A stretch of DNA of 24,458 nucleotides, taken from NCBI GenBank assembly GCA_963602355.1, contig CAVCIU010000024.1, positions 1-24,458 of the forward strand. The letters run 5' to 3'. Positions 16,255 through 22,721 of the stretch are shown piece after piece (position 1 is the stretch's first letter; the number at the start of each line of letters is the position of its first letter). A model generated the notes under the pieces. That model was given only the letters and a program-made list of their open reading frames with translations. It ran no database searches and had not been told where the DNA came from. The DNA is from UBA791 sp963602355. Lineage in GTDB: Bacteria; Cyanobacteriota; Vampirovibrionia; Gastranaerophilales; Gastranaerophilaceae. The position numbers and the translations under genes were made by a program.

Positions 16255-16283
16255 ATTATATCCACAAATAAAAGATTTTTAAA
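16255..16283 (-). promoter_or_regulatory. Promoter of the methyltransferase-like gene (leaderless)
   Basis: Minus-strand TTTAAA (16283-16278, weak), 17-base spacer, TATAAT (16260-16255), six bases before the ATG at 16248. No Shine-Dalgarno fits in six bases. Confidence 0.5.
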
Positions 16284-16356
16284 TAGACTAAAGCATAGTT
16301 AACTATTGTAAAGAATTAGTGAAGCATGTAGCAAATTTAATATTTACGAGCTTTAA

Positions 16357-16386
16357 TAGACATGTAAGTAGGTAATTTTATATATT
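16357..16386 (+). promoter_or_regulatory. Promoter of the 623-aa protein gene (leaderless)
   Basis: TAGACA (16357-16362), 18-base spacer, TATATT (16381-16386), six bases before the ATG at 16393. The next in-frame ATG (16423) has no ribosome-binding site either, which supports 16393. Confidence 0.45.
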
Positions 16387-16392
16387 TTTTGC

Positions 16393-18264
16393 ATGCTAAT
16401 TATAAATCCACAACAATCAAATATGTTTGCCTATAGGGCGCTTATTCAGAAGGAAAGTAGGAAATCATCTGATGTTTCATCAGGAAGTAAAATGACAAAT
16501 CCTATAAAGAACACTTCTGGAAACAATTTTGTCGCCTATCCATTGATTAATTTCACAGGCACAATCAAACCTAAAAGCAGACTTGAACAAGGTAGAGAAA
16601 TAGCAAACAATTTACACAATGCACTAAAATCATCTGTTGGAGCTCTAGATAACAAAAAGTTTAAAAACGAATTTAACAAGATAGATAAAACAAACGTTGT
16701 ACCTACTATTAAAGCTTACGATAAACTATTTCCAAAAAATACATTAATTACGGATATTTTAAATGAAAACGGTTCTGATATAGAAACGAGAGAATCTGTT
16801 GTAAAAAATTTATTTAATGTTTTAGCTGAAGACGGTAAAGATAAAGGTGTTCAAGTTGAACATTTTAAAAAGAATTTTGAAGAAGAACTGCAAAAACAAG
16901 TAGAGAAACCTGTATTTGCACCGCAAGCAACAAAATTAAACAGAATTACAAATGGACTAGTTCAAGCGATAGAAAATAAGGCTTCTTTATCAAAAGAGGA
17001 AAAAGAGGCTATTGCAAATTCTGCACCTGAAAAATTCTATGATTATACAACACAACTTTTAGAATCAAACGTTAATAAAGCTGAAAAAGCTTTTAATGAT
17101 AGAGTTGAATATGACGGCTTTTTCGGTAAAATTGCGGATAACGTTAGCGCATTATGGAATTCTAAAAATCGTAAAAAATTAGTTAAAGAAGATATTGATA
17201 AACACAGAGATGAAATTGCTTGTCTTAGAGCAGTTGCAGATAAAGGCGACGACGAATTTAGAGAAGTATTTAAAACAGTTTTCAAGGTTGATTACGACCC
17301 TGAGCTAATTGCCACTTACAAAAACAAAGAAACACAACTAAAAACAAGTTTAGTTGCAATGAGCAGTGAGAAATTTTTCAATGAAAAGTTGTCTGACTTA
17401 ATTGATAACAAAAAACTTGAAGATAAGTATGAAATGATTCATACAATAACAGGTAGCATGCCAGTCATTAATACCATTGAAACAAAAGAAGAAATGTATC
17501 AAAGAAATTACGATACGTTTAGTATGATATTGGGTAAAGGTGATAAAAAAGCTGGCTCAAAAATTCTTGAACAAAAATTTAAAGAATCAAGATTAAAAGA
17601 TAATGCTGACTTGAAGGATAAATACAAGGTTATGGTTAAACTTGCGAACTCACATTCAAGACAAATGCACAGAGAAACCTTGAAAATCACACAAGGTAAA
17701 GAATTAAATGTTTTGAAAAAAGAATTTGAAGCAAGTTATAATGCGGCTTATGGTGTTGAAAACGATATTGCAAAAAGGGTAACTGATTATAATATTTCAC
17801 AAGAAGTTGGTGAAAGAGCAGTTGATGCGTTAATTATGGGACCAGTAATGATTGGTGTAAGTTTTGCGACTGGTAGCGGAATTGGACTTGCATCTGTATT
17901 GAAGGGTGCAGCTGTTGCTACAGGTACAAATGTTGTTGCATACTCTGCTGATAGATTAGCTTCTAAAAAAGGTATGACAAAAGAAGACATTGAAGATATT
18001 CTGAAATTCTCAGTTTTAGACGGATCTACATTTATTGCTAGTGCACTGGCAACACAAGGTATTAACTTCTTTACTTCAGCAGCATTTAAAGGTTCAAGTG
18101 TTGGTAAAAAAGCAGCAGAAATAACAATGTTAACAGTTGCAGAAACAGCAGCCGATGCTGCGGTTAATAAGGTTTTATATTCAGAGGTTAATATTGATGG
18201 TAACGCATATTCTGCAACATTCTCACTTGCAGGACAATTGCTTGAACTAAAACTTCTAAAATAG
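16393..18264 (+). CDS. Large uncharacterised protein with N-terminal INFTG motif and Gly/Ala-rich C-terminal domain
   Basis: A 623-aa protein I do not recognise. Residues 1-60 are Asn/Ser-rich and disordered-looking, ending in INFTG (52-56) and a Lys-rich stretch. Residues ~65-475 are charged and almost wholly helical (many Lys/Glu, no Cys), suggesting a helical bundle. From ~476 the composition changes: VDALIMGPVMIGVSFATGSGIGLASV, GAAVATGTNVVAYSADRLA and SVLDGSTFIASALATQG form Gly/Ala/Ser-rich, moderately hydrophobic helices that could insert in a membrane or pack as a small-residue helical domain. There is no N-terminal signal peptide. Monocistronic, probably leaderless. A secreted effector or pore-forming protein is one possibility, but this is speculation. 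Confidence 0.75.
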   Translation: MLIINPQQSNMFAYRALIQKESRKSSDVSSGSKMTNPIKNTSGNNFVAYPLINFTGTIKPKSRLEQGREIANNLHNALKSSVGALDNKKFKNEFNKIDKTNVVPTIKAYDKLFPKNTLITDILNENGSDIETRESVVKNLFNVLAEDGKDKGVQVEHFKKNFEEELQKQVEKPVFAPQATKLNRITNGLVQAIENKASLSKEEKEAIANSAPEKFYDYTTQLLESNVNKAEKAFNDRVEYDGFFGKIADNVSALWNSKNRKKLVKEDIDKHRDEIACLRAVADKGDDEFREVFKTVFKVDYDPELIATYKNKETQLKTSLVAMSSEKFFNEKLSDLIDNKKLEDKYEMIHTITGSMPVINTIETKEEMYQRNYDTFSMILGKGDKKAGSKILEQKFKESRLKDNADLKDKYKVMVKLANSHSRQMHRETLKITQGKELNVLKKEFEASYNAAYGVENDIAKRVTDYNISQEVGERAVDALIMGPVMIGVSFATGSGIGLASVLKGAAVATGTNVVAYSADRLASKKGMTKEDIEDILKFSVLDGSTFIASALATQGINFFTSAAFKGSSVGKKAAEITMLTVAETAADAAVNKVLYSEVNIDGNAYSATFSLAGQLLELKLLK

Positions 18265-18266
18265 AT

Positions 18267-18295
18267 TTGTGCAAACCTAAAAAATAATGTATAAT
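18267..18295 (+). promoter_or_regulatory. Promoter of the fixCX operon (leaderless)
   Basis: TTGTGC (18267-18272), 17-base spacer, TATAAT (18290-18295), seven bases before the ATG at 18303. The -35 begins three bases after the end of the preceding gene. Confidence 0.65.
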
Positions 18296-18302
18296 TAAAT
18301 AC

Positions 18303-19601
18303 ATGAACGAAAACAAAACCCAAGTAATAGTTGTTGGCGGAGGTCCAGCCGGTATTTCAGCAGCTATTACAATTGCCAAAAGCGGTAAAGAAGTTATCTT
18401 AATAGAACGTGGGAATTTCTCTGGTTCTAAGAATATGTTTGGCGGTGCAATTTACACTCAGCCTACTAAAGAAATTTTTCCAGATTTTGAAAAAACAGCC
18501 CCTCTAGAAAGAAACAACATCAAACATAATTACACCATTCTTACCGAAACTGACTCTACAACTGTTACATATAGAGACAACTCTCCTCATTCTAACAGTT
18601 ACAGTGTAATTCGTTCAAAATTCGACCGTTGGCTCGCAGAAGAAGCTAAAAAAGCAGGGGTTATTCTTGTTACGCAAACAGTCGTTAAAGAATTAATCTT
18701 AAAAAAGAAAAAAGTCATTGGTGTAAAAACTGAACTTGAAGACTACTATGCAGACATAGTAATACTTGCAGACGGTGTAAACTCACTTCTTGCAAGACAA
18801 ATTGGTTTAAGAAAAGATTTTAATCCTAAAAACATAGCTCTAGGTATAAAAGAAGTCTACAAAATTGGTCAAGAAAAAATCAACGAAAGATTTAATCTAA
18901 AAGATAACGAAGGTTGCATCACAGAAATTTTCGGATATCCAATGCTTGGAGAGCTTGGACTTGGTTACATGTACACAAACAAAGACACTGTAACACTTGG
19001 TCTAGGTATAACTCTAAGCGAACTTATAAAAACGAAAATAAAACCTTATGAACTTTTAGACAAATTAAAAAATCATCAATCAATTTCACCGTTCATAGAA
19101 GGTGGAGAACTCCTAGAATACTCTGCTCACCTTATTCCAGAAGGTGGTTATAAATCAATGCCAAAACTTTTTGCAGACGGAGTAATGATAGTTGGAGACA
19201 GTGCATGTCTTGTTAACAATCTTCACTGGGAAGGTACAAACCTTGCCATGATTTCAGGTAAACTTGCTGGTGAAACTGCAATCGTAGCAATTAACAAAAA
19301 TGACTTTACAAAACGCACACTTTCTCTTTACAAAAAGAAACTTGATAAATCTTTTGTAATGGCTGATATGAAGTCATACAAAGACTTAATGGACATTATG
19401 CACAAAAATAGTAAATCATTCTTAAACTATTACTTGCGCAAAATCAATAAATTCTTTAAAATGTTTATAGAGGTTGATAGCATAGCTAAGAAAAATAAAT
19501 TTAGAAATTTTATTTTTACAACCTTAAAAGAAAGAGGTCTTACTGGCTTATTAAAAGACGGTCTGAATGTTTTAAAACTCGTATGGGGGATTTTAAAATG
19601 A
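18303..19601 (+). CDS. fixC: FAD-dependent oxidoreductase FixC (ETF:quinone oxidoreductase-like)
   Basis: A 432-aa flavoprotein that would pass electrons from electron-transfer flavoprotein to a quinone or another acceptor. The N-terminal Rossmann motif VVGGGPAGISAAITIAKSG (GGGPAG 12-17) ends in IERG (34-37), binding the ADP part of FAD. A second FAD motif, LFADGVMIVGDSACLVNNLHWEGTNLAMISG (~285-320), is typical of the FixC/geranylgeranyl-reductase superfamily. The C-terminal ~60 residues are basic, amphipathic helices that may bind the membrane. The overlapping fixX gene identifies it as FixC rather than a geranylgeranyl reductase. No fixAB (ETF subunits) lies in the window. It starts leaderless and overlaps fixX by four bases (ATGA). 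Confidence 0.85.
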   Translation: MNENKTQVIVVGGGPAGISAAITIAKSGKEVILIERGNFSGSKNMFGGAIYTQPTKEIFPDFEKTAPLERNNIKHNYTILTETDSTTVTYRDNSPHSNSYSVIRSKFDRWLAEEAKKAGVILVTQTVVKELILKKKKVIGVKTELEDYYADIVILADGVNSLLARQIGLRKDFNPKNIALGIKEVYKIGQEKINERFNLKDNEGCITEIFGYPMLGELGLGYMYTNKDTVTLGLGITLSELIKTKIKPYELLDKLKNHQSISPFIEGGELLEYSAHLIPEGGYKSMPKLFADGVMIVGDSACLVNNLHWEGTNLAMISGKLAGETAIVAINKNDFTKRTLSLYKKKLDKSFVMADMKSYKDLMDIMHKNSKSFLNYYLRKINKFFKMFIEVDSIAKKNKFRNFIFTTLKERGLTGLLKDGLNVLKLVWGILK

Positions 19602-19873
19602 ATATAGATGACAGACTTGCTAAAATCAAATATGAAACAGACGAGAACTCTCATTTAAAAGTAAATATGAATGATTGCAGAAACTGCAAATCAAAAATTT
19701 GTACAACTATTTGTCCTGCAAATGTATACGAATGGAACGTAGAAGAAAACAGACTTATTATAAATTATGAAAACTGTTTAGAATGCGGAGCATGCAGAAT
19801 TGCATGTGAGAAAAAAAGTTTAGAATGGCAATACCCAAAAGGTACAAAAGGAGTAACCTATAAATTCGGTTAA
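19598..19873 (+). CDS. fixX: Ferredoxin-like protein FixX
   Basis: A 91-aa iron-sulfur partner of FixC. Start taken as the ATG at 19598, which overlaps the fixC stop as ATGA; an in-frame ATG five codons upstream (19583) lies inside fixC and is less likely. Two cysteine groups are seen: Cys27, Cys30, Cys35, Cys39-Pro and Cys60, Cys63, Cys66, Cys70 (CLECGACRIAC), enough for one or two [4Fe-4S] clusters. The end KKSLEWQYPKGTKGVTYKFG is the characteristic FixX tail (W-x-Y-P-x-G-x-x-G-V-x-Y). Its job is to transfer electrons between FixC and its redox partner. The next gene begins at the last base of its stop or 12 bases on. Confidence 0.92.
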   Translation: MNIDDRLAKIKYETDENSHLKVNMNDCRNCKSKICTTICPANVYEWNVEENRLIINYENCLECGACRIACEKKSLEWQYPKGTKGVTYKFG

Positions 19874-19874
19874 T

Positions 19875-19879
19875 GGAGG
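19875..19879 (+). promoter_or_regulatory. Shine-Dalgarno choosing the second ATG of the two-repeat protein
   Basis: GGAGG five bases before the ATG at 19885. The in-frame ATG at 19873 lies upstream of this site, so it cannot use it; the protein most likely starts at 19885. Confidence 0.7.
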
Positions 19880-19884
19880 CAGAA

Positions 19885-20253
19885 ATGAAAGAAGAATACA
19901 GCTCACAATCACGTCGTTGGTATGATAAAGACCCAGTTTTATCACAAGCAATGCAAACACTTGAACAATCAGATGACGGAACTCAAATTAGAATAGCTCT
20001 AAATTTGATTAAAATCATCATCGAACACAATATCGAAAGTGAAAAATTTGAAGCAGTTGAAGACTTAATCACTGCTGTAAGTTCTGGTCAAAGCGACAGC
20101 AGAAACGGCAGATGGTATGATATCGATAACACTTTAAAAACTGCTATGAACATGTTACAAAACTGTCCAGAAACAACTCAACACGTTATTGCTAAAGAAA
20201 TGGCAAAAATGGTTGTTACTAAAATCAAAGAAGACGAAGATAGCTTAGATTAA
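19885..20253 (+). CDS. Uncharacterised two-repeat protein of the fixCX operon
   Basis: A 122-aa protein I do not recognise. It consists of two related halves 65 residues apart: RWYDKDPVLSQAMQTLEQ (11-28) with QIRIALNLIKIIIEHNI, and RWYDIDNTLKTAMNMLQN (76-93) with HVIAKEMAKMVVTKIK. The shared core is R-W-Y-D-x-D-x-x-L-x-x-A-M-x-x-L followed by an amphipathic helix with an IA-x-x-x-x-K pattern. Acidic, no Cys in repeat 1, no signal peptide or membrane helix, so it is cytoplasmic and helical. It is the third gene of the fixC-fixX transcript, directly after fixX with a strong GGAGG site. A link to electron transfer is suggested only by position. Confidence 0.7.
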   Translation: MKEEYSSQSRRWYDKDPVLSQAMQTLEQSDDGTQIRIALNLIKIIIEHNIESEKFEAVEDLITAVSSGQSDSRNGRWYDIDNTLKTAMNMLQNCPETTQHVIAKEMAKMVVTKIKEDEDSLD

Positions 20254-20272
20254 TTTTCTATCTTTATCTAAA

Positions 20273-20845
20273 TTAATTTGGTGAAGCTTTTAATATCAAA
20301 TGATATCTAAAATCGCCATAATATACGACAACAGAGTAAAATTGGTTGTCTAGTTCATCAACTTCTAAATATGTTTTTGGAGCTGATCTTCTTTTTGATG
20401 AACTAGATATTCTGCCAACAGCTGCAATGAACTGAATATGTACCTTTTGAGTAAAAGTTAATTTAGGCTTAGGTAAGTGTGCCTCATAAAAGCCTAAAGG
20501 TACAATATCCCTGTTATAACAAGGAATATAGTATTTTATTTTGCCGTTTTCTTTGAATAAAATATACCAATCCCCGTCGTGCTCACGTGGAGTTAGCAAA
20601 TAATAGCCTGGTTCAATTGTTGTACCTTTAAAATACAACGGTGAATTCAATCTAAATAACGGATATGGAGTATACGCATAAGATTGCATATCATAATATT
20701 GATCAGGGTCAATTCCGTGTATAAAAGAAAATTTTGCAGGCATTAAATTGTTATATATTTCAATATAATCCTCATCAGTTTCTGCGTTTGCAGGAGTTGA
20801 GAATAATACAAAAGATATCAATAACAAATATAAAAGTCTTTTCAT
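20273..20845 (-). CDS. Secreted/periplasmic protein of unknown function
   Basis: A 190-aa protein with a clear signal peptide: MKRLLYLLLISFVLFSTPANA, with signal peptidase I cleavage predicted after Ala21 (AxA = A-N-A) before ETDEDY. No lipobox cysteine. The mature part is rich in Tyr, Pro and Asp (YIEIYNNLMPAKFSFIHG, SYAYTPYPLFRL), probably beta-structured, and has features such as TTIEPGYYLLTPREHDGDWYILFKENGKI that read like a small beta-barrel or sandwich. No known family recognised. It is monocistronic and leaderless (TAAAAT seven bases upstream of the ATG). It converges with the fixCX operon; the 19 bases between hold no strong terminator. Confidence 0.75.
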   Translation of the reverse strand: MKRLLYLLLISFVLFSTPANAETDEDYIEIYNNLMPAKFSFIHGIDPDQYYDMQSYAYTPYPLFRLNSPLYFKGTTIEPGYYLLTPREHDGDWYILFKENGKIKYYIPCYNRDIVPLGFYEAHLPKPKLTFTQKVHIQFIAAVGRISSSSKRRSAPKTYLEVDELDNQFYSVVVYYGDFRYHLILKASPN

Positions 20846-20852
20846 ATAGAAT

Positions 20853-20880
20853 ATTTTAATGTATTTAACGAAAAAGACAA
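20853..20880 (-). promoter_or_regulatory. Promoter of the secreted-protein gene (leaderless)
   Basis: Minus-strand TTGTCT (20880-20875), 16-base spacer, TAAAAT (20858-20853), seven bases before the ATG at 20845. The region overlaps the end-flank of plsY. Confidence 0.55.
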
Positions 20881-20887
20881 CCTACGT

Positions 20888-21508
20888 TTAGCGGACTTTA
20901 TTTTCTTCGTGTTTCAATAATCTTTTGATATTGTCTTTATGCAAAATAGTAATGTAAAGAGCGCCCAATGCACAATATGCAACATAAGCCATTGGCATAT
21001 CAAGAGCATACATTAAGAATGGAGAAATCCAAACTGCAATTATAGAACCTACTGAAACGTATCTTGAGAAATATGTAATAGTAACCCAGATAATGGCAAT
21101 TGTAAGACCCACTAACCAGTTTAAAGCTAAAATTGTACCTACACCAGTTGCAACAGATTTGCCACCGTGGAATTTTAAGAAAATAGGTTTACTGTGTCCA
21201 ATGATTACACCAACTGCAGCTAAAACTGGTAAGATACCATTGATTAAAGAATAGTCAATATAAGTTGCCGCAACTACTGGAATAATACCTTTGATTGCAT
21301 CAGTTAAAAGAACTATAACAAACCATTTAAAACCTAGTACACGTTTAACATTTGTAGCACCAGTAGAACCAGAACCGATTTCTCTGATATCTTGATGAGC
21401 AAGAGCTTTAACTACGACATAACCTGTTGGAAAAGAACCAATAAGATATGCAACAACTAAAACAGCTAAAGCTACTAAAATATATGATAAAATTGCTGTA
21501 CTTAACAT
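20888..21508 (-). CDS. plsY: Glycerol-3-phosphate acyltransferase PlsY
   Basis: Integral membrane enzyme transferring an acyl group from acyl-phosphate to glycerol-3-phosphate, the first acylation in phospholipid synthesis (works after PlsX). 206 aa, normal for the family, with about five membrane helices. Motifs: GSFPTGY (24-30), REIGSGSTGATNVKR (42-56; catalytic Ser-Gly-Ser region) and KFHGGKSVATGVGT (112-125; G3P/phosphate binding). The frame is open 40 codons further up, but that part is the complement of the tRNA-Leu gene. The start at 21508 has an AGGAG (21517-21521) eight bases before it and gives the expected N-terminus. It lies 67 bases downstream of the tRNA on the same strand and could be transcribed with it. 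Confidence 0.95.
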   Translation of the reverse strand: MLSTAILSYILVALAVLVVAYLIGSFPTGYVVVKALAHQDIREIGSGSTGATNVKRVLGFKWFVIVLLTDAIKGIIPVVAATYIDYSLINGILPVLAAVGVIIGHSKPIFLKFHGGKSVATGVGTILALNWLVGLTIAIIWVTITYFSRYVSVGSIIAVWISPFLMYALDMPMAYVAYCALGALYITILHKDNIKRLLKHEENKVR

Positions 21509-21516
21509 AATAAAAT

Positions 21517-21521
21517 CTCCT
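21517..21521 (-). promoter_or_regulatory. Shine-Dalgarno fixing the plsY start
   Basis: AGGAG on the minus strand, eight bases before the ATG at 21508; it excludes the longer open frame that would run into the tRNA gene. Confidence 0.75.
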
Positions 21522-21574
21522 ATTTTGTACAAGAAAAATTTATCATAAATAAAGAAAAATGTCGATATTAAATA

Positions 21575-21655
21575 TGTCGACGGGGGGAGTCGAACCCCCA
21601 CAGCTTTCGCCACATGCACCTCAAGCATGCATGTCTACCATTCCATCACGTCGAC
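21575..21655 (-). tRNA. tRNA-Leu (anticodon GAG)
   Basis: Class II tRNA of 81 nt read from 21655 to 21575. Acceptor stem of 7 bp (GTCGACG with CGTCGAC), TG at positions 8-9, D-arm ATG/CAT around GAATGGTAGA, anticodon stem CATGC/GCATG with loop TTGAGGT (anticodon GAG), a 13-nt variable arm with a GC-rich mini-hairpin (GGCGAAAGCT) and T-arm GGGGG/CCCCC around TTCGACT. The discriminator is A, as required for leucine. CCA is not encoded. A repeat array with copies of its 5' end lies directly upstream (21690-22022). Confidence 0.93.
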
Positions 21656-21689
21656 GGGATTATTAAATATTCAGTTGTAAAATTTTTTT

Positions 21690-22022
21690 CGTGATGGAAT
21701 GGTCTTAATTGGACTACCTCCGCAAGCTACGGTTTGCCACCACATCGACAGAATATTAAATATTCAATTATAATTTTTTTTCGTGATGGAATGGTCTTAA
21801 TTGGACTACCTCCGCAAGCTACGGTTTGCCACCACATCGACAGAATATTAAATATTCAATTATAATTTTTTTTCGTGATGGAATGGTCTTAATTGGACTA
21901 CCTCCGCAAGCTCCGGTTTGCCATCACGTCGACTAATTATTCAATTTTCAAATTTTATTAAAGCGGAATTGTCTTAATTAAACTCCCTCCGCAAGCTCCG
22001 GTTTGTCATCAATCACATCGAC
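21690..22022 (-). repeat. Tandem array of tRNA-linked structured repeats upstream of tRNA-Leu
   Basis: Four copies of a ~60-base core separated by AT-rich spacers fill the 424 bases between tRNA-Leu and lepB. Cores: 21690-21749, 21782-21841, 21874-21933 and a diverged one at ~21961-22022. The first three are spaced exactly 92 bases apart, and copies 1 and 2 are identical over all 92 bases including spacer. On the minus strand the core starts GTCGACGTGATGG in copy 3 (identical to the first 13 nt of the tRNA) and ends CCATTCCATCACG (the complement of tRNA nt 6-18), then A7-8. It can fold as an outer 8-bp stem enclosing two small hairpins (CCG...CGG or GCAA...TTGC, and GTC...GAC). Spacers carry GAATATTAAATATTC, a 7-bp palindrome. 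No open reading frame is convincing here. Confidence 0.85.
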
Positions 22023-22079
22023 ACATAATATAGACAGAAATGCCCTCATGCCAGAACAGTCGTCAAAATCTAAAAGACT

Positions 22080-22721
22080 CTACAGACCTTTCATTCTCCA
22101 AACTGGCCAAAACAAGAAAGTCGCTTTACCTATAAATCTATCTTCTGGTAAAAAGCCCCAAAATCTGCTATCTTGAGAGTTTCCTCTATTATCACCCATC
22201 ATAAAATATTGATGTTCAGGAACAATCATTGGTCCACAAAACATTCTTTCAGAACAAGGAATATAATCATATTCACTCATTACGTATGGTTCATCTAATT
22301 TTTTATCATTAATATAAACATTGTACTTGCCGTCTGCTGATTTTTTAACTTCTAATTTATCACCAGGCATACCAACAACACGTTTGATATAAGCTATATC
22401 TTTACAGAAAAATCCTGTTAATCTTTGGAAAGTCTTAATTGGAGTGTATTTCAAATCTTGGAATGGTGGATAGAACACCATAACATCACCACGTTTTGGA
22501 GTTGAATAAAATCTTGAAAATCTTTCTACAAAAATTCTATCGCCTTCAATCAAAGTTGGTTTCATAGAGCCAGAAGGAATCCAACGAATTTCACCAATAA
22601 AGAAACGAATGATTATAACCATAACAATTACGAAAACTACCGTTTCGATTGTCTCTTTCATTGCCGGTTTAAATTTTTCATAATATTTGTTAAATAATTC
22701 TTTATAAGCTTCTAAATTCAT
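22080..22721 (-). CDS. lepB: Signal peptidase I
   Basis: Membrane-bound endopeptidase that removes signal peptides from exported proteins on the outer face of the cytoplasmic membrane. 213 aa, with one N-terminal membrane helix (residues ~27-44). Box B PSGSMKPTL contains catalytic Ser52; box D YIKRVVGMPGD contains the general-base Lys113; box E MMGDNRGNSQDSRFWGF (174-190) follows. Length and a single anchor match Gram-positive/cyanobacterial-type SPase I. The ATG overlaps the stop of the polyprenyl synthase gene as ATGA. It is the last gene of the lipoate ligase-polyprenyl synthase-lepB operon; the repeat array lies downstream and no clear terminator is visible. The predicted substrate in this window is the secreted protein at 20273-20845. 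Confidence 0.96.
   Translation of the reverse strand: MNLEAYKELFNKYYEKFKPAMKETIETVVFVIVMVIIIRFFIGEIRWIPSGSMKPTLIEGDRIFVERFSRFYSTPKRGDVMVFYPPFQDLKYTPIKTFQRLTGFFCKDIAYIKRVVGMPGDKLEVKKSADGKYNVYINDKKLDEPYVMSEYDYIPCSERMFCGPMIVPEHQYFMMGDNRGNSQDSRFWGFLPEDRFIGKATFLFWPVWRMKGL

Noticed and set aside
17787..18379. Minus-strand open frames opposite the end of the 623-aa gene and start of fixC
   Set aside because: Both sense genes have good coding signals and promoters; the antisense frames run across a gene boundary.
19583..19597. Upstream ATG for fixX
   Set aside because: It lies inside fixC; the ATGA overlap at 19598 is the common arrangement for coupled genes.
20236..20265. Terminator between the fixCX operon and the convergent secreted-protein gene
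   Set aside because: Only a 7-bp A/T-rich stem (AAGATAG/CTATCTT) with a 14-base loop and no T-run; too weak to call.
21508..21628. 40-codon N-terminal extension of plsY
   Set aside because: It reads through the tRNA-Leu gene; the ATG at 21508 has an AGGAG site and gives the expected PlsY N-terminus.
21690..21933. Plus-strand intrinsic terminators in the repeats
   Set aside because: The T-run lies before, not after, the stem on the plus strand, and on the minus strand the stem is followed by A's.
21690..22022. CRISPR array
   Set aside because: The repeated unit includes the 'spacers', which are identical in copies 1 and 2; the period of 92 and the 60-base structured core do not suit CRISPR, and no cas genes are nearby.
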